A stretch of DNA of 64,000 nt from Roseibium marinum (lineage in GTDB: Bacteria; Pseudomonadota; Alphaproteobacteria; Rhizobiales; Stappiaceae): assembly GCF_002906165.1 (NCBI RefSeq), contig NZ_PPCN01000005.1:186001-250000 (forward strand). Reading direction: 5' to 3'. The notes under the pieces are model-generated. The model saw only the letters and a program-made list of their open reading frames with translations. It searched no databases and was not told the DNA's origin. Positions 9,010 through 21,642 of this stretch are shown in pieces. The first letter of the stretch is position 1. Each line of letters begins with the position of its first letter. A program made the translations under genes and the position numbers.

Positions 9010-9023
9010 CAGTAGTATTACTG
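9010..9023. promoter_or_regulatory. small palindrome in kinase/TRAP divergent promoter region
   Basis: The sequence CAGTAGTATTACTG has exact 5-bp arms (CAGTA and TACTG) around four central bases. It lies in the 188-bp gap between the divergent kinase and TRAP operons, 117 bp before the TRAP start codon. A site for the NarL-type regulator is plausible, but the motif is short and could be chance. Confidence 0.3.
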
Positions 9024-9139
9024 AAAAGCTACGCAGAACCACGAATAGCGCATCGCCCGTTTGGTCAACTAGACATACGGCGGGATCGGTGCAAGTGTGT
9101 ATTTCGGTCCGATATCAGGTCCGTTTAGGGAGGAAACTA

Positions 9140-10240
9140 ATGGATCGTCGTTCATTTATCAAAAAGGCTGGCCTTGGTGCCGGCGGTGTAGCAGCCGGCT
9201 CCGTTCTGGCTGCTCCGGCAATCGCCCAGGGCACCAAGGAAATGGTGATCGTGTCCACCTGGCCGCGTGATTTCCCCGGTCTCGGTGTTCCGGCACAGCG
9301 CCTGGCAGCCCGTATTGCAGAGCTGACCGAAGGTCGCCTCAACGTGCAGTATTTCGCTGCTGGCGAGCGTGTCGGCGCGTTCGATTCTTTCGACGAAGTC
9401 GCTTCCGGCAATGCTCAGGCCTATATCGGCGCTGACTACTACTGGAAAGGCAAACATCCGGGCTGGGCCGCTTTCACGGCTGTTCCGTTCGGGTTGACCT
9501 ACACGGAAATGGACGCCTGGATCAAATACGGCGGCGGTCAGGAACTGTGGGATGAGCTGGCCGGTGAATTCGGTCTGAAGAACCTTGCCATGGGCAACAC
9601 CGGCGTCCAGATGGGCGGTTGGTTCAACAAGGAAATCGAGACCGCTGACGACCTGAAGGGTCTGAAGATGCGCATTCCGGGCCAGGGCGGCGACGTCATG
9701 GCGAAACTGGGCGCTTCTCCGGTGTCCCTGCCGGGTGGCCAGATCTACGAAAACCTTGTTTCCGGCGCGATCGATGCAACCGAGTGGGTTGGTCCGTTCA
9801 ACGACTACTTCATGAAGTTCTACGAAGCGGCCAAGTACTACTACTACCCGGGCATGCACGAGCCGGGCGCAATGCTGGCACTCGGCATGAACAAGGCGTT
9901 CTGGGATGGTCTCGACAAGATCGATCAGCAGATCATCGTCGCGGCCTGCGCGGAAGAAAATTCCAACACCATGGCGGAAACCAACGCCAACAACGGTGCC
10001 TACCTCAAGCGTCTCGTCGACGAGCACGGTGTCGAGCTGCGTGAGTTCTCCGACGAGATCTATGACAGCTTCGGTGAAGCCGCTCAGGAAGTTCTGGAAG
10101 AAGCGATGGATCATTCCCCGCTGTCCAAGAAGATCTTCGAGAGCGTGATCAATGCGCGCCAGGAAATCGGCAGCTACATGGCGATCTCCGACATTGCCTA
10201 CAGCAACAAGCGCAACCGTTACCTCGGCATTCCGGGCTAA
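9140..10240 (+). CDS. TRAP transporter substrate-binding protein, TakP-like
   Basis: A 366-residue DctP-family periplasmic receptor with a twin-Arg-style leader (MDRRSFIKKAGLGAGGVAAG) ending near ALA/APAIAQ. The stretches GNTGVQMGGWFNKEI, LKGLKMRIPGQGG and IDATEWVGP closely resemble TakP, the Rhodobacter receptor for 2-oxo monocarboxylates such as pyruvate. The Arg in LKMRI and the Trp/Gly in EWVGP are positions that hold the ligand carboxylate in the family. ATG 9140 has GGGAGG at 9128-9133 in front. A hairpin at 10258-10279 separates it from the permease genes, a common way to give excess receptor. Ligand: probably a 2-oxoacid, but related receptors bind other organic acids. Confidence 0.88.
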   Translation: MDRRSFIKKAGLGAGGVAAGSVLAAPAIAQGTKEMVIVSTWPRDFPGLGVPAQRLAARIAELTEGRLNVQYFAAGERVGAFDSFDEVASGNAQAYIGADYYWKGKHPGWAAFTAVPFGLTYTEMDAWIKYGGGQELWDELAGEFGLKNLAMGNTGVQMGGWFNKEIETADDLKGLKMRIPGQGGDVMAKLGASPVSLPGGQIYENLVSGAIDATEWVGPFNDYFMKFYEAAKYYYYPGMHEPGAMLALGMNKAFWDGLDKIDQQIIVAACAEENSNTMAETNANNGAYLKRLVDEHGVELREFSDEIYDSFGEAAQEVLEEAMDHSPLSKKIFESVINARQEIGSYMAISDIAYSNKRNRYLGIPG

Positions 10241-10257
10241 GCGGACCGCAGACAAAG

Positions 10258-10284
10258 GGGACGGGAGAAATTCCGTCCCTCTTT
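10258..10284 (+). terminator. intercistronic hairpin after TRAP receptor gene
   Basis: GGGACGG at 10258-10264 pairs with CCGTCCC at 10273-10279 around an 8-nt loop, followed by TCTTTC. It lies 18 bp after the receptor stop codon and 36 bp before the DctQ start, so it is likely a partial terminator or mRNA-stabilising hairpin that lets the receptor be made in excess of the permease. Confidence 0.7.
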
Positions 10285-10314
10285 CATGGACAAAGATAAA
10301 AAGGCTCAGCCACG

Positions 10315-11349
10315 ATGACGGCCTTGGACATGGTTCAAGACGGCTCGCCTGTTATGAAATCCGGTGAAACGCCTTCGCCGGAAAGCGCCCGCATCTCTCG
10401 CCTGTTCGGCTGGATCGTATTGGCCATCATGACGGCGTTTTTGCTCAACAACTATCTGACATACTGGCAGGACCTTCCCGGCATCGCTCCGATCTACGGC
10501 GGGGCGGCCAACGGGCCGCTGCCGATCCTCTGGTCATGGCTGCAGGTTGCGGTCTATGCGGCGCTGGTGCTCGGGGCCGTCGCCTATGTACTGAAAAGCG
10601 GCCGGACCCTGCGCGAGGACAGCCGCCGCATCAGCAATATCAACGCCTTTCTCATCCGGGCCGCGTTCTTTGCCGTGCTTATCGTCGGGCTCACCGACGC
10701 CGTGATCTCGTTCCTGCGCATCGAGGACTTCCTGTCCGACATCGTCGGCCAGCAACTTGCGGACGATCTCGGCCGGGCCCGGTTCCGCGGACCCTATGTG
10801 CACATGCCGCTGATCGCTCTGTCGGTCGTCATCGCGGCTTTCACCCGCACGCTCGGCTTCACCTGGCTGGCGCTCCTGGTTGTGGTCGCGGAACTGCTCA
10901 TCGTGATCGGCCGCTTCGTGTTTTCCTACGAGCAGGCATTCCTGGCCGACCTGGTCCGCTTCTGGTACGCGGCGCTGTTCCTGTTCGCCAGCGCCTATAC
11001 GCTGCTGGAGGAAGGGCACGTCCGGGTGGACGTCTTCTATGCGGGCTTGTCCACCAGGACCCAGGGCTTCGTGAACGCCATTGGATCGGTGATCCTCGGC
11101 ATGAGCCTTTGCACCGTCATTCTTGTCATCGGACTGGGTGGCAAGCAGAACATCATCAACAGTCCTATCCTGACCTATGAGACGACGCAGGCGGGCTTCG
11201 GCCTGTTCGTGAAGTATCTGATGGCGGGCTTCCTCGGCGTGTTCGCCGTTTCCATGATGATCCAGTTCGTGGCTTATTTCATGGATGCGGTCGCCGATAT
11301 TCGCGGTGAACCGGGCGGCCGGGATCACGACAGCCATTCAATTCAATAG
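10315..11349 (+). CDS. TRAP transporter small permease subunit (long DctQ)
   Basis: The 344-residue membrane protein contains the DctQ core at about residues 205-330, recognised by LEEGHVRVDVFYAGLSTRTQ, and an N-terminal extension of about 200 residues with roughly four further hydrophobic segments (for example FGWIVLAIMTAFLLNNYLTY and WSWLQVAVYAALVLGAVAYV). Ordinary DctQ proteins are about 160-200 residues with four segments. Long versions are known next to TakP-type receptors. It works with the DctM subunit 21 bp downstream in an ion-driven importer of the inner membrane. Confidence 0.85.
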   Translation: MTALDMVQDGSPVMKSGETPSPESARISRLFGWIVLAIMTAFLLNNYLTYWQDLPGIAPIYGGAANGPLPILWSWLQVAVYAALVLGAVAYVLKSGRTLREDSRRISNINAFLIRAAFFAVLIVGLTDAVISFLRIEDFLSDIVGQQLADDLGRARFRGPYVHMPLIALSVVIAAFTRTLGFTWLALLVVVAELLIVIGRFVFSYEQAFLADLVRFWYAALFLFASAYTLLEEGHVRVDVFYAGLSTRTQGFVNAIGSVILGMSLCTVILVIGLGGKQNIINSPILTYETTQAGFGLFVKYLMAGFLGVFAVSMMIQFVAYFMDAVADIRGEPGGRDHDSHSIQ

Positions 11350-11370
11350 CGCCGACGAGACCCGCCCGAT

Positions 11371-14037
<2,667 letters not shown>

Positions 14038-14050
14038 ATCGATCTCTGCT

Positions 14051-14110
14051 GCCCCGGCCTTGCGCCGGGGCCGTTCTCCGCGTCCGGAAAGTCCCGGATC
14101 AGGTCCGGGG
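14051..14110. repeat. GC palindromes between convergent genes (REP-like)
   Basis: CCCCGGC at 14052-14058 pairs with GCCGGGG at 14064-14070, and a second, imperfect palindrome (GTCCCGGATCAGGTCCGGGG) lies at 14091-14110. The second resembles one arm of the inverted repeat at 5961-6023. Both sit between the end of the DctM gene and the end of the OmpR-type regulator gene and can end transcription from either side. Confidence 0.65.
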
Positions 14111-14142
14111 CGACGCGGGAGATGCTGCTTGTCCTGAAGGGA

Positions 14143-14883
14143 TTACCCCCACTTCACATCGCAGGCGAGCATGTAGCCGGAGCCGTAGATTGTGCGGATG
14201 TGAGCCGGTTCGTTCTTGCGGGTGAGTTTCTTGCGGATACGCGAGATGCGCACGTCGATCGACCGGTCGAGGCTCTCGTCGCGGCCGCCGTGTTCCAGAA
14301 GGTAGTCCCTCGTCAGAACCCGTTTCGGCGCCCGCAGCAGCGCCTCCAGCAGCGTCGCTTCGCCGGTGGACAGGAATGTCTCCTCTCCTTCCGGCGAGGT
14401 CAGGCTGTGCGAGCAGGGCTGGTAGGTCCAGCCTTCGAAGCTGGCCTGTTCCGCGCCTTGCGCCGGCTGTTCGCGGCCCGACGCGCGGCGCAGGATGGAG
14501 CGGATGCGGGCGACGACCTCGCGCGGGTCGAACGGCTTGACCACGTAGTCGTCCGCGCCGAGTTCCAGTCCCATGACGCGGTCGCTGGAATGGCCCCGGG
14601 CGGAGAGAACGATGATCGGCACGGAGGACTGCCGGCGGATTTCGTTGATCAACGCCATGCCTTCCATATCGGGCAGGCCGAGATCGACGATGCAGGCATC
14701 GGGCTTGTCGTATTTGAGCGCGTCCAGCATCTGCGCGCCGGTCGAAAGGACCTTGCCCTCGATTTTGAACTGGATCATGGCGTCCAGCAGCAGATTGCCG
14801 ATTTCCGGCTCGTCGTCAACGATGAAGACCTTGGGTTTCGCCGCCGGTTCGGAGTGTGTCTGCAAGGCTCGGTCCCTGGTCAT
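14143..14883 (-). CDS. OmpR-type response regulator
   Basis: A 246-residue regulator with a receiver domain (about 18-130; VDDEPE, phosphoacceptor Asp67 in CIVDLGLP, Lys in DDYVVKPFDPRE) and a winged-helix DNA-binding domain (about 145-243; LSTGEATLLEALLRAPKRVL, then SIDVRISRIRKKL and IRTIYGSGYML). Its start codon directly abuts the stop codon of the hybrid kinase upstream, so the two are translationally coupled partners. Their position next to the TRAP operon may be coincidence or may mean a second input to the same transporter. Confidence 0.9.
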   Translation of the reverse strand: MTRDRALQTHSEPAAKPKVFIVDDEPEIGNLLLDAMIQFKIEGKVLSTGAQMLDALKYDKPDACIVDLGLPDMEGMALINEIRRQSSVPIIVLSARGHSSDRVMGLELGADDYVVKPFDPREVVARIRSILRRASGREQPAQGAEQASFEGWTYQPCSHSLTSPEGEETFLSTGEATLLEALLRAPKRVLTRDYLLEHGGRDESLDRSIDVRISRIRKKLTRKNEPAHIRTIYGSGYMLACDVKWG

Positions 14884-16857
14884 CTATGAAGCCGCGATAG
14901 GTGGCGCGGCGAGGATTCTGTGGAGTGTGTCCGCAAGCTGATCTTCCGCGAAGGGCTTTGCCAGCACCGGAAATTCGCACTGGCTGTCCTGGTCCGCAAG
15001 GGCAGACCAGTCGGCGTAGCCGGACATGAGCGCGATGGCGAGGTCGTTGCGTTTCTGGTGAATTTCCCGGGCCAGCGCCAGGCCGTTGATCTGTCCGGGC
15101 ATGATGATGTCGCTGAGGACGGCGCGCAGTTCCGGCAGCTCCAGGGCAAGGCTGCGCGCATCTTCCGCGCTTTCGGCGCGCAGGACCGAATAGCCGAGAT
15201 TCTGCAACTGCTCGGTCACCGTGTTGGCGACATCGGGGTCGTCCTCGACCAGCAGCAGGAGTTCGCCCCGGCCGCGCTGTGGCCGGGTGCCTTGCGTCTC
15301 GGTCAGGGTTCCGCCGTCGCAGGCTTCCAGCCGCTTCAGGGGCAGGTAGAGCGTCAGATAGGTGCCGATGCCGAGTGCGCTGCTGATCTGGATGGCGCCG
15401 CCGGACTGGCGGATGAAACCATAGACCATCGACAGGCCCAGGCCGCTGCCGGTGCCGAAGGTCTTGGTGGTGAAAAACGGTTCGAAGACCTGCAACTGGG
15501 TTTGCGCGTCCATGCCGCTGCCGGTGTCCTCCACGACGATCTGCGCATAAACTCCGGGTGAAACGCCAAGGTCGTCGGCTTCCCGTTTGCCGAGCTGTGT
15601 TTCGGTGAGCGCGATGCGCAGGGTTCCGCCTTCCGGCATGGCGTCGCGGGCGTTGAAGGCAAGGTTGATCAGCGCCGTTTCCATCTGGGTGGGATCGATC
15701 CGCGCGGCGATTTCCCGGTTTTCGATTTCCGTTTCCAGGATGATGGCCGAGGGCAGGGAGCCTTCCAGGAGCCGGCCGGCGCTGGCGATCACCCGGGCGA
15801 GGGAGACGGTCTGCGGGTCGATCGCCTTGCCGCGGCTGAAGAGCAGCAGGCGCTGGATCAGGTCGGAGCCGCGTTTGGTGGCTTCCAGCATCGGCGACAG
15901 TTTCGCGTCGAGCGTTTCCTTCGCGATCGGGGTGTCCATCCGGCCAAGGCTGAGAAGATTGCCCATCAGGATGGCGAGGAGGTTGTTGAAGTCATGGGCG
16001 AGGCCACCGGTCAGCTTGCCGACCGCGTCCATGCGCTGCGATTGCACCAGCGCGGCTTCCGCCTGTTTCTGGTCGGTCGCATCCAGCGACAGCACGAAGA
16101 TCCCGAGCGTACGGCCATCCTGGGTCATGTCCGGGATCAGGGTCGAGCGCATGTAGGCGCTGGAACCGTTGGGCCGTTCGCGCTGGTACTCGTAGCTGAC
16201 CGCGTTGCCCTCGAACGCCCGGTTGATATGGGGTTCCAGGATCTTGAAGAGATCCGCGCCAACGACCTCCGGCGCGGGCCGGCCGGCGATGGAGGCGACG
16301 GACTGGCCGAACCAGTCCGCATAGCGGCGATTGGCGAAGCGGAATACCGGGCCGGGGGCAAGATAGGCGATCAGGGCGGGAATGTTGTCGGTCACCAGCC
16401 GCAACCAGTCCTCTGACTGCTGCAGCGCCCGGGTGCGTTCCTCCACCGTGCGCTCCAGCTTTTCCTGGCGGCGCCTGTCCTCGGTCACGTCGCTGTAGGT
16501 GGTCACGAACCCGCCCTTCGGCAGCGGCGTGCCGGAGACCGCGATGATCTGGCCGTTGGGGCGGATGCGCTCGAAATAATGCGGCTCGAACAGCTCGGCG
16601 CGTTTCAGCCGCCGCCGGATCTTGCCCTCGATATCCCCGGGACCGTATTCGCCCCGTTCCGCATTCACCCGCAGGAAGGCTTCAAGATGGGTGCCGCGCC
16701 GCGCAAGGTTCTGCGGAAAATCGAGCATCTCCCACAGGCCGCGGTTCCAGGCGACCAGCCGCAGATCCGCATCGAAGGCCGAAAAGCCCTGGTTGATGTG
16801 ATCGAGCGCCGCCTGCATCAGGTCGAGCTGCGTCTTCAGCTGCTGTGTCTCCTCCAT
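14884..16857 (-). CDS. PAS hybrid sensor histidine kinase/response regulator
   Basis: The 657-residue soluble kinase has a PAS-7 type domain (about 15-125, with LDHINQGFSAFDADLRLVAW), a short coiled coil, a PAS-4 domain (about 150-265), a HisKA domain with GGLAHDFNNLLAILMGN (His288), an HATPase domain (about 400-520, with DTGSGMD and GSGLGLSMVYGF), and a C-terminal receiver domain (about 545-650, LLLVEDDPDVANTV and VLSDIIMP). No membrane segment is visible, so it senses an intracellular signal. The output is the OmpR-type regulator encoded by the next gene, and the receiver domain may be an extra phosphate relay or sink. Confidence 0.9.
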   Translation of the reverse strand: MEETQQLKTQLDLMQAALDHINQGFSAFDADLRLVAWNRGLWEMLDFPQNLARRGTHLEAFLRVNAERGEYGPGDIEGKIRRRLKRAELFEPHYFERIRPNGQIIAVSGTPLPKGGFVTTYSDVTEDRRRQEKLERTVEERTRALQQSEDWLRLVTDNIPALIAYLAPGPVFRFANRRYADWFGQSVASIAGRPAPEVVGADLFKILEPHINRAFEGNAVSYEYQRERPNGSSAYMRSTLIPDMTQDGRTLGIFVLSLDATDQKQAEAALVQSQRMDAVGKLTGGLAHDFNNLLAILMGNLLSLGRMDTPIAKETLDAKLSPMLEATKRGSDLIQRLLLFSRGKAIDPQTVSLARVIASAGRLLEGSLPSAIILETEIENREIAARIDPTQMETALINLAFNARDAMPEGGTLRIALTETQLGKREADDLGVSPGVYAQIVVEDTGSGMDAQTQLQVFEPFFTTKTFGTGSGLGLSMVYGFIRQSGGAIQISSALGIGTYLTLYLPLKRLEACDGGTLTETQGTRPQRGRGELLLLVEDDPDVANTVTEQLQNLGYSVLRAESAEDARSLALELPELRAVLSDIIMPGQINGLALAREIHQKRNDLAIALMSGYADWSALADQDSQCEFPVLAKPFAEDQLADTLHRILAAPPIAAS

Positions 16858-17218
16858 GAAGGGAGACTAGAGCAAAACGGAAGCGGACTGAACAGCTTTG
16901 GCATAGCCTGTTTGGAGGCGCTCCTGTCCGGTTGAGGCAAGCAAATGACGGATGTTCAGTTTTTCCGCTTGCACCAGTTTTCTCCTCGCGGGCAGGGCTA
17001 TCGCATTTGTCCGGATACGACAGTCCAAATCGTTTGGTGAGGATGTGATGTTCCGGACTTGTTTGTTTTGATCGGAGTTATGGTGGGGCTGGTCTCCCGC
17101 AGTGCAATTCCGGGAGACAGGCGACCGCCCCGCCGCCGCGGAGGGCTTCCGGTAAATTCCGCGCAAGACCTTGCATTGGCCATTGCGGATGAATAGGTGG
17201 ACCAACAAGGAGTCCACC
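16858..17218. other. gap of 361 bp without a recognised gene
   Basis: This is the divergent control region between the hybrid kinase gene and the LLM oxidoreductase gene. I see no supported reading frame, repeat or RNA in it. A ribosome site (AAGGAG at 17207-17212) lies just before the oxidoreductase start. Confidence 0.6.
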
Positions 17219-18226
17219 ATGAAAAATTTCTCACTGCTCGATCTGTCGCCGGTGCCGGAAGGCAAGACTGCCGCTGACGCTTTCGCCAACACCGTCGATC
17301 TGGCCCGCGCGGCGGAGACAGCCGGCTATCATCGCTACTGGCTGGCCGAACATCACAACATGCCCGGCATCGCCAGCGCGGCTACCGCCGTGGTGATCGG
17401 CCATGTCGCGGCGGCCACGACCACCATGCGCGTCGGGGCGGGCGGGATCATGCTGCCCAACCACGCGCCGCTGGTGGTGGCGGAGCAGTTCGGAACCCTG
17501 GCAACGCTTTACCCCGGCCGGATTGACCTGGGCCTGGGCCGTGCGCCGGGCACCGACATGGCAACCGTCAGGGCGCTGCGCCGTCACATGGCGCCCGAGG
17601 ACAGTTTCCCGCAGGATGTGGCGGAGCTGATCGGCTATTTCGGCGATGCGCAGGAAGGCTCTTCCGTGCGGGCCATCCCGGGGGAAGGCACCCATGTGCC
17701 GGTCTGGATCCTCGGCTCCAGTCTTTACGGCGCGCAGCTCGCGGCCTATCTGGGCCTGCCTTATGCCTTCGCCTCGCATTTCGCGCCGGACATGCTTGAA
17801 GAGGCGCTCTCGATCTACCGGTCCTCGTTCCAGCCCTCCGAAACTTTGTCGGAACCCTATGCGATGATGGCGGCAGGAGTCTGCGCGGCGGACACCGACG
17901 AAGAGGCCACCTATCTGCGTTCCTCGCAGATCCTCGCCTTCGCCCGCCTGCGCACCGGCCGCCCCGGCAAGCTGCCCCTTCCGACCGACGACCTCTCGGC
18001 GGAGATCCCGGCACCGGTCCTGACCCAGGTCCACCATGCCCTGTCCTGTTCCGCGACCGGCTCCCGCGCGACCATCCGGGACCGGCTGCAAAGCCTGATC
18101 GACACCCATCGGCCCGACGAGCTGATGGTGACGGGCATGATCCACGATCCCGCGGCGCGGGTGCGCTCGTTTCAGATCGCGGCGGAAGTGCTGGCGGACT
18201 TGCGGGAGGTGCCGCGGGTGGCGTGA
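17219..18226 (+). CDS. LLM class flavin-dependent oxidoreductase (MsnO8-like)
   Basis: A 335-residue luciferase-like monooxygenase. The start [15 protein letters not shown], then [20 protein letters not shown] and [20 protein letters not shown] are typical of the bacterial LLM group, followed by [14 protein letters not shown]. Such proteins use FMNH2 or F420-like cofactors on unknown substrates; no reductase partner is next to it. I chose ATG 17219 because AAGGAG is 6 nt before it; an in-frame earlier ATG at 17171 would add an unlikely leader. It converges on the RND efflux gene. Confidence 0.85.
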   Translation: MKNFSLLDLSPVPEGKTAADAFANTVDLARAAETAGYHRYWLAEHHNMPGIASAATAVVIGHVAAATTTMRVGAGGIMLPNHAPLVVAEQFGTLATLYPGRIDLGLGRAPGTDMATVRALRRHMAPEDSFPQDVAELIGYFGDAQEGSSVRAIPGEGTHVPVWILGSSLYGAQLAAYLGLPYAFASHFAPDMLEEALSIYRSSFQPSETLSEPYAMMAAGVCAADTDEEATYLRSSQILAFARLRTGRPGKLPLPTDDLSAEIPAPVLTQVHHALSCSATGSRATIRDRLQSLIDTHRPDELMVTGMIHDPAARVRSFQIAAEVLADLREVPRVA

Positions 18227-18342
18227 TGGGATGTTTCCGGCCTATTGCAACCATCTCCTGCACACGGCTACCTCCGCAAGGGCTGCGACCTTCCGCAAGA
18301 TGAAGTCTGCAACTTCAGCTTCACCCGCCCCCGGCCAGAACC

Positions 18343-21300
18343 TTATGCCTCTTCCAGAAGCTGCTGCGTCTCCTCATGCCGGGCGAGCGGGCGGTTGCCC
18401 GCCAGGCGCCGTGTGATGACGTAGAAGACCGGCGTCATGAAGATGCCGAAGAAGGTGACGCCGATCATGCCTGAGAAGACGGCGATGCCCATGGCGACGC
18501 GCATTTCCGCGCCGGCGCCGGTGGACAGGACCAGCGGCAGGACGCCGAGGATGAAGGCGATGGAGGTCATCAGGATCGGCCGAAGGCGCAGCCGGCTTGC
18601 CTCCATCGCCGCCTGCAGTGGGCTGCGGCCCTCCAGTTCGAGCTCACGGGCGAACTCGACGATCAGGATAGCGTTTTTCACCGACAGGCCGATCAGCACC
18701 ACCAGCCCGATCTGGGTGAAGATGTTGTTGTCTCCGCCTGTCAGCCAGATGCCCGTCAGGGCCGCCATGACGCCCATCGGCACGATCAGGATGATCGAGA
18801 TCGGCAGCGTGACGCTTTCATATTGAGCGGCCAGGACAAGGAAGACCAGCAGCAGGATCAGCGGGAAGACGAAGACTTCCGAATTGCCGGCGAGGATCTG
18901 CTGGTAGGTCAGGTCGGTCCATTCGTAACCGACGCCCTTCGGCAGCGTCTCCTGCGCCAGCCGATCCACCGCTTCCTGGGCCTGTCCGGATGAAAAGCCG
19001 GGCGCGGGGCCGCCATTTACGTCGGCGGCCAGGTAGCCGTTATAGCGCGTCACCCGGTCCGGGCCCGTGGCGGGATCCACCCTTAGCAGGGCGGAGAGTG
19101 GAATCATCTGGCCGTTCGCGGAGCGCACTTCCAGCTTGCCGATGTCCTCCGCATGCGCCCGGAATTTAGCGTCTGCCTGGACGCGGACGGAATAGGTCCG
19201 GCCGAAGGCGTTGAAATCGTTCACGTAGAGCGATCCAAGATAAATCTGCAGAGTGTCGAAGACATCGGTCACCGACACGCCGAGCTGCTCGGCCCGGGTC
19301 CGGTCGAGATCCGCGTAGAGCTGCGGAACGTTGATCTGGAAGCTGGAGAAGAGGCCCGCCAGTTCCGGTGTCTGATAGGCTTTGGCGAGAAAAGCCTTGT
19401 TGGCGGCGTCGAGAGTCTCGAAGCCCAGGCCCGCACGGTCCTCTATCTGCAATTTGAAACCGCCGGTGGTGCCGAGGCCCTGAACGGGTGGCGGTGAGAA
19501 TATGGCGATGAAGGCGTCCTGGATCGCGCCGAATTTCCGGTTCAGCTGCATGGCGATGGCGTCTCCGGAAAGCTCCGGCGACCGGCGTTCCTCAAAATCC
19601 GTCAGGGTGGCGAAGACGATGCCGGCGTTGGAGGCGTTGGTGAAGCCGTTGATCGACAGGCCCGGAAAGGCAACCGCATGCTCGACGCCGGGCTGTTCCA
19701 TGGCGATCTCGCTCATGCGGCGGATGACATCCTCCGTCCGGTCGAGCGTCGCCGCGTCGGGAAGCTGCGCGAAGCCGATGAGGTACTGCTTGTCCTGCGC
19801 CGGCACGAAGCCGCCGGGTATGCTGGTGAAGAGGCCGTATGTGGTCGCCGCGAGCGCCATGTAGACGACCATGACGACGCTCTTGCGCGACAGCAGTCCG
19901 CCGACGCTCCAGCCATAGGCGCGCGAGCCCGCCCCGAACACCTTGTTGAAGCCTCGGAAGAACCAGCCGAACAGCCGGTCCATGACGCGCGTCAGCAGGT
20001 CTTTCGGAGCGTCGTGCTCCTTCAGCAGGAGAGCTGCCAGAGCGGGGGAGAGGGTCAGCGAGTTGATTGCCGAGATGACCGTCGAAATGGCGATGGTCAG
20101 GGCGAACTGCCGGTAGAACTGGCCCGACAGGCCGGTAATGGTGGCCAGCGGAACGAAGACGGCGACCAGGACCAGCGCGATGGCGATGATCGGGCCGGAG
20201 ACTTCCTTCATGGCCTTGTAGGTCGCCTGGCGCGGGGCAAGGCCGTTCTCGATGTTGCGCTCGACATTTTCGACCACCACGATGGCGTCGTCGACCACGA
20301 TGCCGATCGCCAGCACGAGGCCGAAGAGGCTGAGCGCGTTGATGGAGAAGCCGAAGACATACATCACGCCGAAGGTGCCGATGATCGACACAGGCACGGC
20401 GATCAGCGGAATGATCGAGGCGCGCCAGGTCTGCAGGAACACGATGACGACGAGAACCACCAGCAGGACCGCCTCCAGCAGCGTGTCGATGACCTTTTCG
20501 ATGGAGGCGCGGACGAACTTCGTGGTGTCGTAGACGATCTCGTATTCCACGCCTTCCGGCATGGCCACCTGAAGCGCGTTCATGGTTTCCACCACCGCAT
20601 CGGAAATGGCGATGGCATTGGAACCCGGTGACTGGAAGATAGGCATCGCCACGGCGGATTTGCCGTCGAGCAGCGAGCGCAGGGAATAGTCCGCCGCGCC
20701 GAGTTCGATGCGGGCAACGTCGCGCAGGCGGGTGACCTCGCCGTGCTCGCCCGTCCTCACGATGATGTTGCCGAATTCCTCGGGTGTCTCCAGGCGGCCC
20801 TGAGCGTTGACGTTGAGCTGCAGGTCGACGCCGTCGACATTCGGCGAGGCGCCGATGATGCCGGCCGCGGCCTGGACGTTCTGGGCGCGGATGGCGTTGG
20901 TAATGTCGCTGGCGGCGAGGTTGTTCTCGGCCGCCCGTTGCGGATCGACCCAGACCCGCATGGAATAGTCGCCGGAGCCGAAGACCTGAACCTGTCCGAC
21001 GCCGTCGATACGCGCCAGCCGGTCCTTGATGTTGAGCACCGCGTAGTTGCGCAGATAGGTGATGTCGTAGCGCTCGTTCGGCGAGAGCAGATGCACCACC
21101 ATCATCAGGTCGGGCGAACTCTTGACCGTCGTCACGCCGAGGGTCCGGACCTCGGCCGGCAGGCGCGGCTCCGCCTGCGAGACGCGGTTCTGCACAAGCT
21201 GCTGCGCCTTGTCGGGATCGGTGCCGAGTTCGAAGGTCACCGTCAGCGTCATGACGCCGTCGGAGGTTGCCTGGCTGGACATGTAGAGCATGCCCTCCAC

Positions 21301-21519
21301 GCCGTTGATCTGCTCTTCCAGGGGTGTGGCGACGGTCTCGGCGATGACCCTGGGGTTGGCGCCAGGATAGGTCGCCCGCACGACGACCGACGGCGGCACC
21401 ACCTCCGGATATTCCGAAATCGGCAGGAACGGGACGCTGATCAGGCCGGCAAGCAGGATCAGGAACGAGAGCACCCCGGCAAAGACCGGGCGATCGACGA
21501 AAAATCTCGAGATATTCAT
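18343..21519 (-). CDS. RND efflux transporter permease, HAE1 (AcrB/MexB) family
   Basis: The 1058-residue inner-membrane pump starts MNISRFFVDRPVFAGVLSFL and has the usual RND architecture: membrane segment 1, a large periplasmic domain, segments 2-6 with the proton-relay Asp pair in AIGIVVDDAIVVVENVERN, a second periplasmic domain, and segments 8-12. It exports hydrophobic or amphiphilic compounds out of the periplasm together with the membrane-fusion protein encoded 123 bp upstream. No outer-membrane channel gene is nearby, so it probably borrows a TolC-like channel. The start chosen at 21519 is the conserved one; the frame stays open further upstream. Confidence 0.93.
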   Translation of the reverse strand: MNISRFFVDRPVFAGVLSFLILLAGLISVPFLPISEYPEVVPPSVVVRATYPGANPRVIAETVATPLEEQINGVEGMLYMSSQATSDGVMTLTVTFELGTDPDKAQQLVQNRVSQAEPRLPAEVRTLGVTTVKSSPDLMMVVHLLSPNERYDITYLRNYAVLNIKDRLARIDGVGQVQVFGSGDYSMRVWVDPQRAAENNLAASDITNAIRAQNVQAAAGIIGASPNVDGVDLQLNVNAQGRLETPEEFGNIIVRTGEHGEVTRLRDVARIELGAADYSLRSLLDGKSAVAMPIFQSPGSNAIAISDAVVETMNALQVAMPEGVEYEIVYDTTKFVRASIEKVIDTLLEAVLLVVLVVIVFLQTWRASIIPLIAVPVSIIGTFGVMYVFGFSINALSLFGLVLAIGIVVDDAIVVVENVERNIENGLAPRQATYKAMKEVSGPIIAIALVLVAVFVPLATITGLSGQFYRQFALTIAISTVISAINSLTLSPALAALLLKEHDAPKDLLTRVMDRLFGWFFRGFNKVFGAGSRAYGWSVGGLLSRKSVVMVVYMALAATTYGLFTSIPGGFVPAQDKQYLIGFAQLPDAATLDRTEDVIRRMSEIAMEQPGVEHAVAFPGLSINGFTNASNAGIVFATLTDFEERRSPELSGDAIAMQLNRKFGAIQDAFIAIFSPPPVQGLGTTGGFKLQIEDRAGLGFETLDAANKAFLAKAYQTPELAGLFSSFQINVPQLYADLDRTRAEQLGVSVTDVFDTLQIYLGSLYVNDFNAFGRTYSVRVQADAKFRAHAEDIGKLEVRSANGQMIPLSALLRVDPATGPDRVTRYNGYLAADVNGGPAPGFSSGQAQEAVDRLAQETLPKGVGYEWTDLTYQQILAGNSEVFVFPLILLLVFLVLAAQYESVTLPISIILIVPMGVMAALTGIWLTGGDNNIFTQIGLVVLIGLSVKNAILIVEFARELELEGRSPLQAAMEASRLRLRPILMTSIAFILGVLPLVLSTGAGAEMRVAMGIAVFSGMIGVTFFGIFMTPVFYVITRRLAGNRPLARHEETQQLLEEA

Positions 21520-21642
21520 TTTCCATGTCCTTCCAGGGTGGGGATGAGACAAAGCTTCTCTGTCCGGCGGCGCGCACCGCCGGCGACAATCGGAATTCGG
21601 GGCAAGGCCCGGCGGAGGTTCTGGGCGCTCCGCCAGGGCCGG

